Shown: in pieces, positions 25,979-34,080 of the stretch
Layout of the letters: each line of letters starts with the position of its first letter
Position numbering within the stretch: the first letter of the stretch is position 1
Assembly (NCBI RefSeq): GCF_000010805.1
Contig: NC_012520.1
Location: 62,001 to 126,000 of the forward strand
Source: Rhodococcus opacus B4
GTDB lineage: Bacteria; Actinomycetota; Actinomycetes; Mycobacteriales; Mycobacteriaceae
Reading direction: 5' to 3'
Length of the DNA: 64,000 nt
Translations under genes and position numbers: made by a program
Notes under the pieces: model-generated
Databases searched by the model: none
What the model saw: only the letters and a program-made list of their open reading frames with translations
What the model was told of the DNA's origin: nothing

Positions 25979-26371
25979 ATGACCGCAGCACATCCCCGGC
26001 CGGATCTGGAGGCGTACAACCAGGCCGCCCGTATGTCCCAGCCCGAGCTGGTCACCGCGTTGCGGGAGCTGCTGGGCGCGAAGCTGGTCGCCTATCTGGG
26101 TCGGGTCAAGGAGACCCGGGCAGTGCGCCAGTGGGCGGAGGGCACACGGACGATCGGTAGCGACTCGGATGTGGAACGGCTGCGGATCGCGTACCGGGCG
26201 GCACGGCTGATCACCGCCCGCGACACCCCGGCGGTGGCGCAGGCCTGGTTTCAGGGTTTGAATCCGATCCTCGACGACCGCGCCCCCGCCTTGTTGCTGC
26301 GCGAGGGGGAACTCGCCGATGTCGGCCCGCAGGTCCTCGCCGCGGCCCGGCAGTTCGCCGCCGTCGGATGA
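25979..26371 (+). CDS. Xre/MbcA/ParS-type antitoxin
   Basis: 130 aa. An N-terminal part with ELVTALRELLGAKLVAYLGRVKETRAVRQWAEG is the helix-turn-helix region, and the C-terminal half (IAYRAARLITARDTPAVAQAWFQGLNPILDDRAPALLL) matches the toxin-binding domain of RES antitoxins (MbcA type). CTGGAGG precedes ATG 25,979. The stop overlaps the toxin start by ATGA, the usual arrangement for Xre-RES modules. It probably represses its own operon. Confidence 0.85.
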   Translation: MTAAHPRPDLEAYNQAARMSQPELVTALRELLGAKLVAYLGRVKETRAVRQWAEGTRTIGSDSDVERLRIAYRAARLITARDTPAVAQAWFQGLNPILDDRAPALLLREGELADVGPQVLAAARQFAAVG

Positions 26372-27120
26372 CCCAGCTCGACCATGCCCTCGTCGCCACG
26401 GCGCAAGGGTCGATGTGGTGCGCCCACCGATACGGATGCGAGGTCTATCGGGTCGGGTTCGCGCCGTCGCCGTGGGAATGGACACCGTGGGTGTACGCCA
26501 CCGACGGCCGGTTCACCGGCCGGTGGGACGACCCGGACGGGGTGTGGCGCACCCTCTATGTGGGTGCCAGCCGATTGGCCTGCTACCTGGAGGTCCTCGC
26601 CTACGCCCGGCCGAGCGCGCAGGTGATCGCAGATCTGGACGAGATCGTCGTCGACGACGAGGATGCCGCCGCATTCCCCACGGTCGAACCCGGCCGGGTG
26701 CCACGGTCGTGGTGCGAGCCTCGCATGACCGCCCACGGCGCGCTGACGGGGTGGTTCGCGGTCCCCGGGCACCCGGAGACGCTGGCCACGCTGCGTGTCG
26801 GGTTTCGGTCGGCCGCGATCCGGCACGGACTCGATGATCTCGACGGCGCCGCGATTCGGGACGGCCGCCCGCGGGCGTTGACGCAGGCAATCTCCAAGTG
26901 GATCAACACCCTTGGTGGTCCGGACGGATGTCCGATCACCGGAGTCGAGTTCGACTCGCGACACGGTGACGGGCTGCGGTTGTGGGCAGTCTACGAGCGA
27001 CCGGGTGACCCGGTGGTCAGCCCCCACGTCACCGCACTGGATCAGGTGCCGGTGGCACCCGACGACGGTGACCTTGTCCAGGCGATGCGTCTGCTCGGAC
27101 TCGAATGGGACGACACATGA
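26368..27120 (+). CDS. RES-domain toxin (NAD-degrading family)
   Basis: 250 aa. The RES fold signatures are visible: YRVGFAPSPWEW, GRFTGRWDDPDGVWRTLYVG and CYLEVLAYARPS, with the conserved Arg, Tyr and Glu positions expected of the ADP-ribosyltransferase-like active site. Characterised members (MbcT, Res) degrade NAD+ and stop growth. It is coupled to the antitoxin by ATGA overlap. The following 160 bases contain only an unconvincing small frame at 27,117 that runs into the 3' end of cysH. Confidence 0.88.
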   Translation: MTQLDHALVATAQGSMWCAHRYGCEVYRVGFAPSPWEWTPWVYATDGRFTGRWDDPDGVWRTLYVGASRLACYLEVLAYARPSAQVIADLDEIVVDDEDAAAFPTVEPGRVPRSWCEPRMTAHGALTGWFAVPGHPETLATLRVGFRSAAIRHGLDDLDGAAIRDGRPRALTQAISKWINTLGGPDGCPITGVEFDSRHGDGLRLWAVYERPGDPVVSPHVTALDQVPVAPDDGDLVQAMRLLGLEWDDT

Positions 27121-27280
27121 GTCGTCCGTTGTGGGATCACGAGATTCTCCGCAGCGTCGGGGCGGAAACCACAGTCGCGACACCGGTTGTGGCTGGGTCG
27201 GCGGAGGTCCACAAGCGACGCGACACCGCGCTAACTTCTCTCTCTCGCTCTTGTCGCGGTCCCGTGATACCCCCTCGCTA

Positions 27281-28135
27281 TCAGACGAATTCGCGGATCC
27301 GGGGGAGGACGTGGGCGAGTTCTTCGAAGAGTGTCGGCCACCCACGTCGTAGGCGGGTGATACGGCCGTGTTCGAGGAAGGCGCCGTCGAGCATGTGGGA
27401 GACCCGTAGGTGTTTTTCGGGGGTGCCGAGTCGGCGGAGTGTGCCGTAGACGGGGTTCACCGGTAGCTGGTGGTGGGCGATGTAGGTCCAGATCTCGTCG
27501 GTGTTCCAGTCCCATACGGGCCCGAAGACACGGGTTCCGTCGGCTCGGTCGATGAGGCCGCCGTGGTGTCGGCGTTGCTCGGTGGTGTTGGTGCAGCAGC
27601 CGTCGCACATGCGTGTGACGTGGCTGCTGAGTGCGTTGTAGTACAGCGACCAGCGGCCGGTCCCTTTCGGGGATTCGTCGGCGCGTACGCCCCAGATTTC
27701 TCCTGGCCCGTGGGCTGCGTGCGCCGCGCGGGAGGGGGCACCGATGAGGATGTCGCGCAGTTTCTGGCTCGTGGCTCGGGTGGGCTGGTGGTGGTCCCAT
27801 TCGCCGGATTGTGCGAGGACGGTCAGCAGTGGTGGGTCGGCTCGGTGGGGTGCGAGGTTCAGGTTCCAGGTGTCGGCGAGTGCGGTGATGTAGGTGTAGG
27901 TCTCGGGGTACTCGAGGCCGGAGTCGAAGAACACGACGGGGATGTTCGGTTCGACCTGCAGGGTGAGGTGGAGTGCGACGAGTGAGTCCTTGCCGCCGGA
28001 GAAGGCGAGGTATCCGTCGTGGTCGTCGAGGTGCCCGGCGATGCGGCCGGTGAGTTTTGCGAGGTCGCGGCGGGGCCGGCGCAGTGCCCGGAGGGTGTTC
28101 AGGTCCAGGCCGTCGGGTTCGGGCTTGCCCGCCAC
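27281..28135 (-). CDS. cysH: CysH-like PP-loop ATPase of the type IV-B CRISPR locus
   Basis: 284 aa of the PAPS-reductase/PP-loop superfamily. The PP-loop YLAFSGGKDSLVALH (about residues 41-55), the second motif VVFFDSGLEYPET and a Cys-containing region (TRMCDGCCTNTTEQ) are visible. CysH reductases make sulfite, but the copy next to type IV-B CRISPR genes is a specific accessory whose role is still unsettled. It is transcribed divergently from csf1, with a gap of 127 bases. GTG 28,135 follows AAGGAGG at a spacing of 4. Confidence 0.88.
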   Translation of the reverse strand: MAGKPEPDGLDLNTLRALRRPRRDLAKLTGRIAGHLDDHDGYLAFSGGKDSLVALHLTLQVEPNIPVVFFDSGLEYPETYTYITALADTWNLNLAPHRADPPLLTVLAQSGEWDHHQPTRATSQKLRDILIGAPSRAAHAAHGPGEIWGVRADESPKGTGRWSLYYNALSSHVTRMCDGCCTNTTEQRRHHGGLIDRADGTRVFGPVWDWNTDEIWTYIAHHQLPVNPVYGTLRRLGTPEKHLRVSHMLDGAFLEHGRITRLRRGWPTLFEELAHVLPRIREFV

Positions 28136-28262
28136 ACGTCCTCCTTCACGGTGTCCGGTCGGTATCGAGATCTCGCAGCTTCTGTCACACAGTGTCCGCC
28201 CGGTAGATCTTCCTCCAGTCGTAGGGGCGTTTGAAGTCGCCTGGGCATGTGAGGAGTGTGGT
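28136..28262. promoter_or_regulatory. Divergent promoter region between cysH and csf1
   Basis: This 127-base gap separates the divergently transcribed cysH and csf operons and must hold promoters for both. Ribosome binding sites are clear at both edges (AAGGAGG for cysH, GAGGAG for csf1). No strong inverted repeat was found. Confidence 0.5.
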
Positions 28263-28940
28263 GTGGGGAAACTGTGCGAAGTGGCCGGCCGGAAGGACGT
28301 CGTCGCCGCGGCATTCGCGTCGACGAAGACGCGCGAGGTAGTCGAGGTGGCGAGGGTGGGCCGGTGTGCGAGATGCGCGGCGTCCCCGGTTCGGGTGGAG
28401 GCGGTGACCAAGGTGGTGTCCCGAACGTTCACGGGTTACGACTGCTGGAAAGCGCCCGTGGAAGGTGGGCTGTGCACGTCCTGCGCCTGGGCCTACCGGC
28501 ACCCGGATCTGCGCAGAAGCATGCATGTGGTCACCACACGACCAGCGATGAGGGCAGTGACCGCGGCGGATCTCGAACGGATCTTGTCGCGGCCACTTGA
28601 TCCGGATACCGCCGTGGTGGTGCCCTTGCGGCCCGGCCGAAAGCACATCCTGCCGCACGCGCGGTGGGGCGGGATTGCTGTCGAGGACACGTGCCTGCCC
28701 TGGACGTCGCGTGATGTCGCGGCGGTGACAGCGATGCGTCGACTGCGGGCGCTGGGGTTCGGGGCCCGGATGCTCGCCGAGCCTGCGGCCCCGTATCCGG
28801 TGCTCGCCACGATCGCCCCCGGGCGGTGGCCGGCGGTCTTCGCGGACTGGGATCGTCTCGCCCCGTACCGCCAGGTCGGGCAGTGGTGGGAGCTTGCGCT
28901 GCGAGCCACCGTGTCGGCGAGTGCGAAAGGAACGAAATGA
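28263..28940 (+). CDS. csf1: Csf1 (Cas8-like) subunit of type IV-B CRISPR-Cas
   Basis: 225 aa. The zinc-finger signature is CARC (C35, C38) and GLCTSCAW (C71, C74), with SRTFTGYDCWK between, as in Csf1, the signature protein of type IV systems. The C-terminal part contains RWPAVFADWDRLAPYRQVGQWW. Csf1 is thought to take the place of the large subunit in the effector complex. GTG 28,263 is chosen because GAGGAG lies 6 bases upstream and the length fits the family. The gene overlaps the next by ATGA, and all four csf genes are coupled. Confidence 0.87.
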   Translation: MGKLCEVAGRKDVVAAAFASTKTREVVEVARVGRCARCAASPVRVEAVTKVVSRTFTGYDCWKAPVEGGLCTSCAWAYRHPDLRRSMHVVTTRPAMRAVTAADLERILSRPLDPDTAVVVPLRPGRKHILPHARWGGIAVEDTCLPWTSRDVAAVTAMRRLRALGFGARMLAEPAAPYPVLATIAPGRWPAVFADWDRLAPYRQVGQWWELALRATVSASAKGTK

Positions 28941-29353
28941 CCAGCCCGACCGATCGATGGCTCGCTGCCGCACCGGCGGGGCTGCCGCCGCTCGAGGGTC
29001 CGGCGGCAACGGCTGAACGCCTGCTGCTGTTGCTGCACTACGGGATCGACTGGGATTCGGGATGGATCGGCCGGCGGCGGGAAACGTACTGGACCCAGCA
29101 CCTGCCGAACCGTGTTCGGGTCGCCACCTATATCGGTGGCGGCGATCTCGACCGGTGGTGGTCGGTGGTCTCCCGGTCCCTCGAATCGGAACCGACGAAC
29201 ACCGACCAGCGGCTGGAGCTGGCGACGTTGCTGCGTGAGGAGTCCGAGCCGGTGCTGACGTTGCTGCGTGAGCGTCCCACCTCGTACGTGTTGCGCACGC
29301 GGATCGTCGCCGAAGCGGTGGCCGCCGCTCGGACTTCGGGAACGAAGAAATGA
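28937..29353 (+). CDS. Small helical subunit (Cas11-like) of type IV-B CRISPR-Cas
   Basis: 138 aa, mostly helical, with ATAERLLLLLHYGIDW near the start and LELATLLREESEPVLTLLRERPTSYVLRTRIVAEAV near the end. Position between csf1 and csf2 and size match the Cas11-like small subunit that lines the belly of type IV-B complexes. The primary sequence is not diagnostic by itself; the assignment rests on gene order. It overlaps both neighbours. Confidence 0.75.
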   Translation: MTSPTDRWLAAAPAGLPPLEGPAATAERLLLLLHYGIDWDSGWIGRRRETYWTQHLPNRVRVATYIGGGDLDRWWSVVSRSLESEPTNTDQRLELATLLREESEPVLTLLRERPTSYVLRTRIVAEAVAAARTSGTKK

Positions 29354-30219
29354 TGAGGTCGACGGTGCGCTGGGATGTCGAGCTGACCGCGCTGTCCTCG
29401 ATCTCCCAGAAGGGGGAGGACTCCGGAACGACGACGACACTGTTCCGGCGCGAGCCGGTGATCCAGCCGGACGGAAGGCCGGTGCTGGTGCCGATCGTGT
29501 CCGGAAACTCTCTACGCGGCGGGTTGCGCAGGATCGCTGAGGAGCTGTTCCGCGATGTCATCGGCTACGAAGGGCAGATCCCGCTCTCGGCGGCGCACGC
29601 GCTACGCAACGGAGGCTCTCTGACGAAGGTCACCGGCGACGGTCTGACCGGTCGTCGGCGGCATCGACTGCGGGAGCTGGTTCCCCCGATCGGGGTGTTC
29701 GGCGGCAACGGCGGAGGTCAGCCACCGATCGACGGTTGCCTGAGGGTGGGCAAGGTGGTCCCGCGGGTGCGTGAGACCGAGACGATCATGACCCGGGCAT
29801 ATGACGGCCGGTTGATGAGTCAGTTCGAGTTGGTCTCCCTGGAGAGCTACAGCCGATTCGACGACACCGACACCCGGACGTTCCCCGAATCCTCCGCGGG
29901 GGGCGGAGCCGGCAAGGATGTCGGCTCGTCGATGCTGATGCGATTCGAGGTCGAAACACTTCCTGCGGGAACCCGTTTCGAAACGTTCTTACGGCTGGAC
30001 CGGGCCACCCCTCTCGAAATCTCGTTCTTCACCGATGTGTGGGGCAGATTCGCGCGTGACGGATTCCTCGGAGGGCGCAGCGCGATAGGTCACGGACGCG
30101 TCCGTGCCGAATCGGATCGGGTGGTGTTGGCCGGCCCGGACCCACAGACAGTGGACTGGCGCGTCGAGCTCGCACCACTGCGTGATGAGGTCATCGAAGC
30201 GTTGTGCTGGCTGACATGA
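29350..30219 (+). CDS. csf2: Csf2 (Cas7-like) backbone subunit of type IV-B CRISPR-Cas
   Basis: 289 aa with the RAMP-type signature VSGNSLRGGLRRIAEELF (about residues 50-67), which is diagnostic for Csf2 and related Cas7 proteins. A Gly-rich segment PPIGVFGGNGGG and FLGGRSAIGHGRV at the C-terminal end of the RRM-like fold are present. In type IV-B, multiple Csf2 copies form a filament that can bind RNA. It starts on the stop of the small subunit (ATGA). Confidence 0.9.
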   Translation: MMRSTVRWDVELTALSSISQKGEDSGTTTTLFRREPVIQPDGRPVLVPIVSGNSLRGGLRRIAEELFRDVIGYEGQIPLSAAHALRNGGSLTKVTGDGLTGRRRHRLRELVPPIGVFGGNGGGQPPIDGCLRVGKVVPRVRETETIMTRAYDGRLMSQFELVSLESYSRFDDTDTRTFPESSAGGGAGKDVGSSMLMRFEVETLPAGTRFETFLRLDRATPLEISFFTDVWGRFARDGFLGGRSAIGHGRVRAESDRVVLAGPDPQTVDWRVELAPLRDEVIEALCWLT

Positions 30220-30941
30220 CGGGCACCGAGGAGATGGCACCGTTCGTTGTCCGGGCGCACCTGTCGTCGGGACTGGCGCACGCGACGCCGTGGGGAATCA
30301 GTCTCGACGGGATCCTCGCCGCCGAACTGTGGGCCGATCACAAGGCCGCGGCACTCGACCGAGTCGAGTATGTGCCGGCGCTGACACCCGAGTGCGCCCC
30401 GCCCGACCTCGCGCTGCCACTGGCTCGGTGCGAGCTCGCAGGCGAGGACTGGCATTGGTGTGCGACGTGCTCGTTCCCCGAGGACCCGGCCGGTGATCCC
30501 GTGGTGCGGCACTGGGCGTCGCGGGCCGATCACCGCGGGCTCGAGCAACTCAGTCACACGCTGCCGGCGGTGATCTCGGATCGACAGGGCCGCTACCGGG
30601 CCCGCTACATGCCCCTGATGATCACCAGCACTCGCACGGTCACCTGGCGCGGAGTCGGAGATCTCGACGCCGTCGCCAGGATCCTGGGTGGCCTGGATGT
30701 CATCGGCAAGAAACGGGCCCATGGTGAGGGCCGGGTCCTGAGGTGGGAGTTCGAACACTGCCCCGCCGCCGACCGGTGGGCGGCGGCGCACCTACATAGC
30801 GACGGCACTCTCGGGCGCACCACACCACCGGCCTGTCTGCCCGATCGACCCGAACCGGAATCGGCCGGCTTCGGGTTGGCTGGCCTGCGGCCGCCGTACA
30901 TGCACCCGACCCGAATGCGGCAACTCCACCTACCTCGATGA
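30216..30941 (+). CDS. csf3: Csf3 (Cas5-like) subunit of type IV-B CRISPR-Cas
   Basis: 241 aa. An opening strand (APFVVRAHLSSGLAHATPWGISLDGILA) and GGLDVIGKKRAHGEGRVLRWE, which has the Gly-rich loop of Cas5/Cas7 RAMP folds, match Csf3. A Cys-containing segment WHWCATCSFPED may bind metal. Csf3 caps the 5' end of the guide RNA in type IV complexes. ATG 30,216 overlaps the csf2 stop. No cas6, dinG, cas1, cas2 or repeat-spacer array follows, consistent with the IV-B subtype. Confidence 0.88.
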   Translation: MTGTEEMAPFVVRAHLSSGLAHATPWGISLDGILAAELWADHKAAALDRVEYVPALTPECAPPDLALPLARCELAGEDWHWCATCSFPEDPAGDPVVRHWASRADHRGLEQLSHTLPAVISDRQGRYRARYMPLMITSTRTVTWRGVGDLDAVARILGGLDVIGKKRAHGEGRVLRWEFEHCPAADRWAAAHLHSDGTLGRTTPPACLPDRPEPESAGFGLAGLRPPYMHPTRMRQLHLPR

Positions 30942-30966
30942 GCCGCCGCGTGGTGCGGTTCGCCGA

Positions 30967-31590
30967 CTATTCGGAACGCGGGAGGTCGGGCACAGCGACC
31001 GGTTCGGGCAGCGTCCAGCGAGCAAGTGGGGTATTCGATCCGTTCGGAGGATAGAGCGCGACCTCGGCGATCGACACGTCGTCGGTCAGCTTGTCCCCGA
31101 TTCCGGGGAACAGGACGAGGCCTTCGGCGTGACCGTCGAGGGCGTTGTTCCCCATCGCGGTGGGGATGTTGCCCCAGGAATTATCGCCGGTGATGGTCTG
31201 TCCGCTGAGTGTGCGGACCTTCCAGTTGGTCGATGTCGCGTTCAGGGTTCCGGAGTCGACGTCGAGCACGATCGGGAACAACAGTATCCGCGGCTCCCCC
31301 ATGGAGGTCTTTTCGATCAGCTGGGGCTCTTTCACCTCGATGCGGGCGGTGACGTCGGCGGCGGTAATAGTCTGAGCGGTTCCGCCGATGGTGTCCGAGT
31401 TATCCGACGAGATCGTGGTCCGGTTGGTTGCTGCGGTCGTGGTCGTAGATCCAGTGGTGGTCATCGCTGCCGAGGTAGCGGTCTGACTAGTGGGAGTGGC
31501 CTGTTCGTCGCCATTGCCGCACCCGGACAGGGTCAGTCCCAGTGCGGTGCAGGTAGTCACGGCAGCAATCGTGGTTCTGCGAATGATCAT
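30967..31590 (-). CDS. DUF4352-like lipoprotein
   Basis: 207 aa. Signal peptide and lipobox LSGC (residues about 21-24) are followed by a Thr-rich linker and a beta-rich domain (residues about 75-200) with VLDVDSGTLNATSTNWKVRTLSGQT, the pattern of immunoglobulin-like DUF4352 lipoproteins. It converges with csf3, leaving 25 bases between the two stops. The 467 bases between this gene and whiB show no convincing gene and must contain promoters for both directions. Confidence 0.65.
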   Translation of the reverse strand: MIIRRTTIAAVTTCTALGLTLSGCGNGDEQATPTSQTATSAAMTTTGSTTTTAATNRTTISSDNSDTIGGTAQTITAADVTARIEVKEPQLIEKTSMGEPRILLFPIVLDVDSGTLNATSTNWKVRTLSGQTITGDNSWGNIPTAMGNNALDGHAEGLVLFPGIGDKLTDDVSIAEVALYPPNGSNTPLARWTLPEPVAVPDLPRSE

Positions 31591-32057
31591 CGTTCATTTC
31601 CCTTTTCTCCCCTGGCTGACGGGCGCCCTGTGAACAGGGTCGTGGTCAGCCTCCATATGCGTGCCGGTTGTGGCGCGGACGACGTCATCGAGAGTAGCGG
31701 TGTGGGACCGGTGTCCTGGTCACGGGTGTCGCGGAATGGGTTGGTGTGGACTGTGACCGGCCGAGAACTAGGTCGGAGCGGCGTTTCCACCTGCCCTGAT
31801 GAGTAGTTGATGGTTCGTCGAGCACGTTCCATTACGCGATGTCACTCACCACGTACGCCGCGGATCTTCCTCCCAGTGAAAACAACTCGCACTTCGCCGG
31901 AGAGGTCACCACGGATATGACAGACAACCCAATCGGACTGGCCCCGGATTGGTCGCTGGAACCTGGTGGGCGTCCCGGAGGTGCGAGTTCGTGTGGAGCT
32001 GTCCAGGTCAGGCGTTACCGTCCGCCTCACCGAGACACCATCTGCGGGAAAAGGGAG

Positions 32058-32327
32058 ATGAGCGAGATGACCGATACCGACATACGGCCCAGGATCGAGT
32101 TGGACGCTCCGGAGTGGCGCGACTTCGCGCTCTGCCGAGTGACCGATCCGGAAGCGTTCTTCCCCGAAACGGGGGAGAACGGCCGCCCCGCGAAACGGGT
32201 GTGCGCGGGCTGCGAGGTTCGCGAGGCCTGCCTCGCCGAGGCACTCGCCCACGATGAGCGGTTCGGGATCTGGGGTGGGCTGACCGCGGCCGAGCGCCGC
32301 AAGCGATACCCGAAGCGTCGCCGGTGA
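32058..32327 (+). CDS. WhiB-family iron-sulfur transcription factor
   Basis: 89 aa. The four cluster-binding cysteines are C26 (FALCRVTDPEAFFP), C49, C52 and C58 (CAGCEVREACL), followed by the G(I/V)WGG turn (FGIWGGLT) and a basic C-terminal tail (RRKRYPKRRR) that binds DNA. WhiB proteins are specific to actinobacteria and their phages and plasmids and respond to redox or NO. ATG 32,058 or 32,067 may be used. The stop overlaps the next gene. Confidence 0.92.
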   Translation: MSEMTDTDIRPRIELDAPEWRDFALCRVTDPEAFFPETGENGRPAKRVCAGCEVREACLAEALAHDERFGIWGGLTAAERRKRYPKRRR

Positions 32328-32698
32328 CCGCCATGGCCATGGACTTCGAACACACCAGCCAGGCCGAAGGGCGGCGAGGCACCAAAGCGATCCAACTCGC
32401 CCGGTACCTTTGGGATCGGGTCGTGCCCCGGCCGACCTGCTGTCACTATGGGCGCAACAGTTTCGCCGACTTGCGCGGCGGGTGGGCATTCATCCGCCAC
32501 GTTTGGCAGGAGACCTGTTATGGCACAGCGAGTTTGCCGAAGCAGAAGACGCGGTGGGCGCGGGCGGAGCCTGAGCATCCCGCTGCTGCTCGCGCGCGCA
32601 TGACGAGCGGGACTTGTGGATGTCGCCGACGCAGCCGGAGCCGGAGGCTGATGGGACCTGTTGTAATGGAGAACCGGCGAATGGGGGGGAAGCGATGA
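32324..32698 (+). CDS. Hypothetical protein coupled to whiB
   Basis: 124 aa from GTG 32,324, overlapping the whiB stop (an internal ATG at 32,333 gives MAMDFEHTSQAEG). The first half includes LARYLWDRVVPRPTCCHYGR and GGWAFIRHVWQE; the second half is basic and low complexity. Its stop overlaps the ATG of the next small gene, which supports it as coding. No family is recognised. Confidence 0.4.
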   Translation: MTAMAMDFEHTSQAEGRRGTKAIQLARYLWDRVVPRPTCCHYGRNSFADLRGGWAFIRHVWQETCYGTASLPKQKTRWARAEPEHPAAARARMTSGTCGCRRRSRSRRLMGPVVMENRRMGGKR

Positions 32699-32847
32699 GT
32701 GACGCGTTCATCCTCGGCGTGGCATTGGCCTGCGGTGTAGGTGTTCTGGGGTTGGTGGTCGCCCTGTTCTGGGGAGCGGAGCCGAGCCGGACGTGCCGAT
32801 GTGTAGTCGGCGGACACACCGAAGCGTGTGACGCTCGGTGGTCTTGA
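32695..32847 (+). CDS. Small membrane protein with Cys-rich tail
   Basis: 50 aa with one membrane helix (FILGVALACGVGVLGLVVALFW) and the tail CRCVVGGHTEAC. GGGGGGGAAG lies 4 bases before ATG 32,695, which overlaps the preceding stop (ATGA). The 293 bases after it contain no convincing gene. Confidence 0.45.
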   Translation: MSDAFILGVALACGVGVLGLVVALFWGAEPSRTCRCVVGGHTEACDARWS

Positions 32848-33140
32848 CCAGCGTCGCTCGGGTCCTTGCCCGTCACGGTTGGTGGTGTCGGTGCTCAATC
32901 GAATGTGGGCAGGGTTGGTGTATCCAGCATGGCCGTGGACCCGAGCGGGGCCGGTTGTAGGAGGTTCGCCGCGATGGCGACCGCCCAATCACTCCTCGCC
33001 TTGGCCCGAGCGACACGCCGTGACACGCCCGATGCGGAATCAGTTCGCTATGATTCAGCGGTGCCGCTGGCGGCGCCGCTGTTACTGCACAACCTAATTC
33101 ATCGGTGACACGGCCCTTCCGTCCGCGCTACGGTCATCGC

Positions 33141-33401
33141 ATGCGTGATCTCCTCGAACAGTCCGTCCGCTACCTCGAAGCCCTCTCCGACGCCATCGTG
33201 GACGCGGCGCCCTCCACAGACGCCTCGTTCGTGGCTGAGTTCGCCGAAGCCCTCCGCGAGTGTGCGGAGGCGGTCAAGATAGCGCGCGAGGACATGATCG
33301 ACGCCGGTCGCCCGATCAGCCCTGTCTACTCGCACCCCGGCGACGAGGACACACGGGAAGAACTCGCGTCGCGACTGACCGCGCACCTCTTTACCGGGTA
33401 G
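33141..33401 (+). CDS. Small acidic helical protein
   Basis: 86 aa, acidic and helical (LLEQSVRYLEALSDAIVDAAP, then FVAEFAEALRECAEAVKIAREDMIDAG). A GTG-type start at 33,105 is possible, but ATG 33,141 opens the well-behaved part. No domain can be named. Confidence 0.45.
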   Translation: MRDLLEQSVRYLEALSDAIVDAAPSTDASFVAEFAEALRECAEAVKIAREDMIDAGRPISPVYSHPGDEDTREELASRLTAHLFTG

Positions 33402-33437
33402 TCCGCTCCGCTTCTCGTTGAACCGCCCAATTACAAC

Positions 33438-33962
33438 CTATTCGGCGGGGCCGAGAACCCGGATAGGTGGACTCAGGAGTACCTCCCATGTCACGGGCAC
33501 CTCGTGGTCCGGGCTTTGCTGGGACCAGTAGCAATAGGAGTGATACGACGTCATCAGAGCGGTGCCAGGGGCGCGGAGCAGCTCCATGTTGGCCCGGAAT
33601 CCGTCGTGATCGGTCTCCACCTGCCAGATCTTCGCTGCTTCAGTCGGATCGAAGGCAGTGCGGAAGGCGCGGGCCTCGTCGAGTGTGTCCACTGCGAAGG
33701 CAGATTGAAAACGAGACGGTGCGGTCGGAAAGTGTGCCCGACGCACGTTCTCCCATATCAGCTCGATCAGATGATCTGTGACTTGAAACTGAGCGGCCGC
33801 GTTGACGAAGTTAATCTCACCGTGCGCGGCAACGCCATCGGGAAACAGCACGTCGAGGTGCTGTTGCAGCGCTGTCGGTTCGACGTCGTCGAAGCGGGTG
33901 AGCCCGAGCGACAGTCCCTCGTGAAGGGTCCCTCTCCGGTCGACGGTGTAGAAGCGCGGCAT
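33438..33962 (-). CDS. DUF2441-like protein
   Basis: 174 aa beginning MPRFYTVDRRGTLHEGLSL and containing LDVLFPDGVAAHGEINF, followed by LIELIWENVRRAHFPTAPSRFQSAFAV. This opening (F-Y-x-V-D-R-x-G) and the FPDGVxxHG motif fit DUF2441-like proteins, which have been proposed to be ADP-ribosyltransferase relatives. The catalytic role here is not established. It stands alone on the minus strand. Confidence 0.55.
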   Translation of the reverse strand: MPRFYTVDRRGTLHEGLSLGLTRFDDVEPTALQQHLDVLFPDGVAAHGEINFVNAAAQFQVTDHLIELIWENVRRAHFPTAPSRFQSAFAVDTLDEARAFRTAFDPTEAAKIWQVETDHDGFRANMELLRAPGTALMTSYHSYCYWSQQSPDHEVPVTWEVLLSPPIRVLGPAE

Positions 33963-34080
33963 TTCTGAAAACCTCTCTAGCTGTGAGTGATAGTCGACTC
34001 ACCATCCGACCGCCCCCATCTCCTCATGGTCGAAATGGTGTCCACCAGGAGGGACGTACGTGCGGGCGGCGCTCGGCTGG

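Noticed and set aside
27117..27449. Possible gene starting at the RES stop (MSRPLWDHEIL...)
   Set aside because: After about 20 codons it becomes the antisense of cysH; there is no conserved pattern.
28185..29561. 458-codon minus frame over csf1-csf2
   Set aside because: Arg/Ser/Pro-rich antisense frame; the csf genes on + are supported by motifs, overlaps and ribosome binding sites.
27281..30941. Classical CRISPR array near the type IV locus
   Set aside because: No regularly spaced direct repeats are seen here or elsewhere in the window; the absence agrees with type IV-B.
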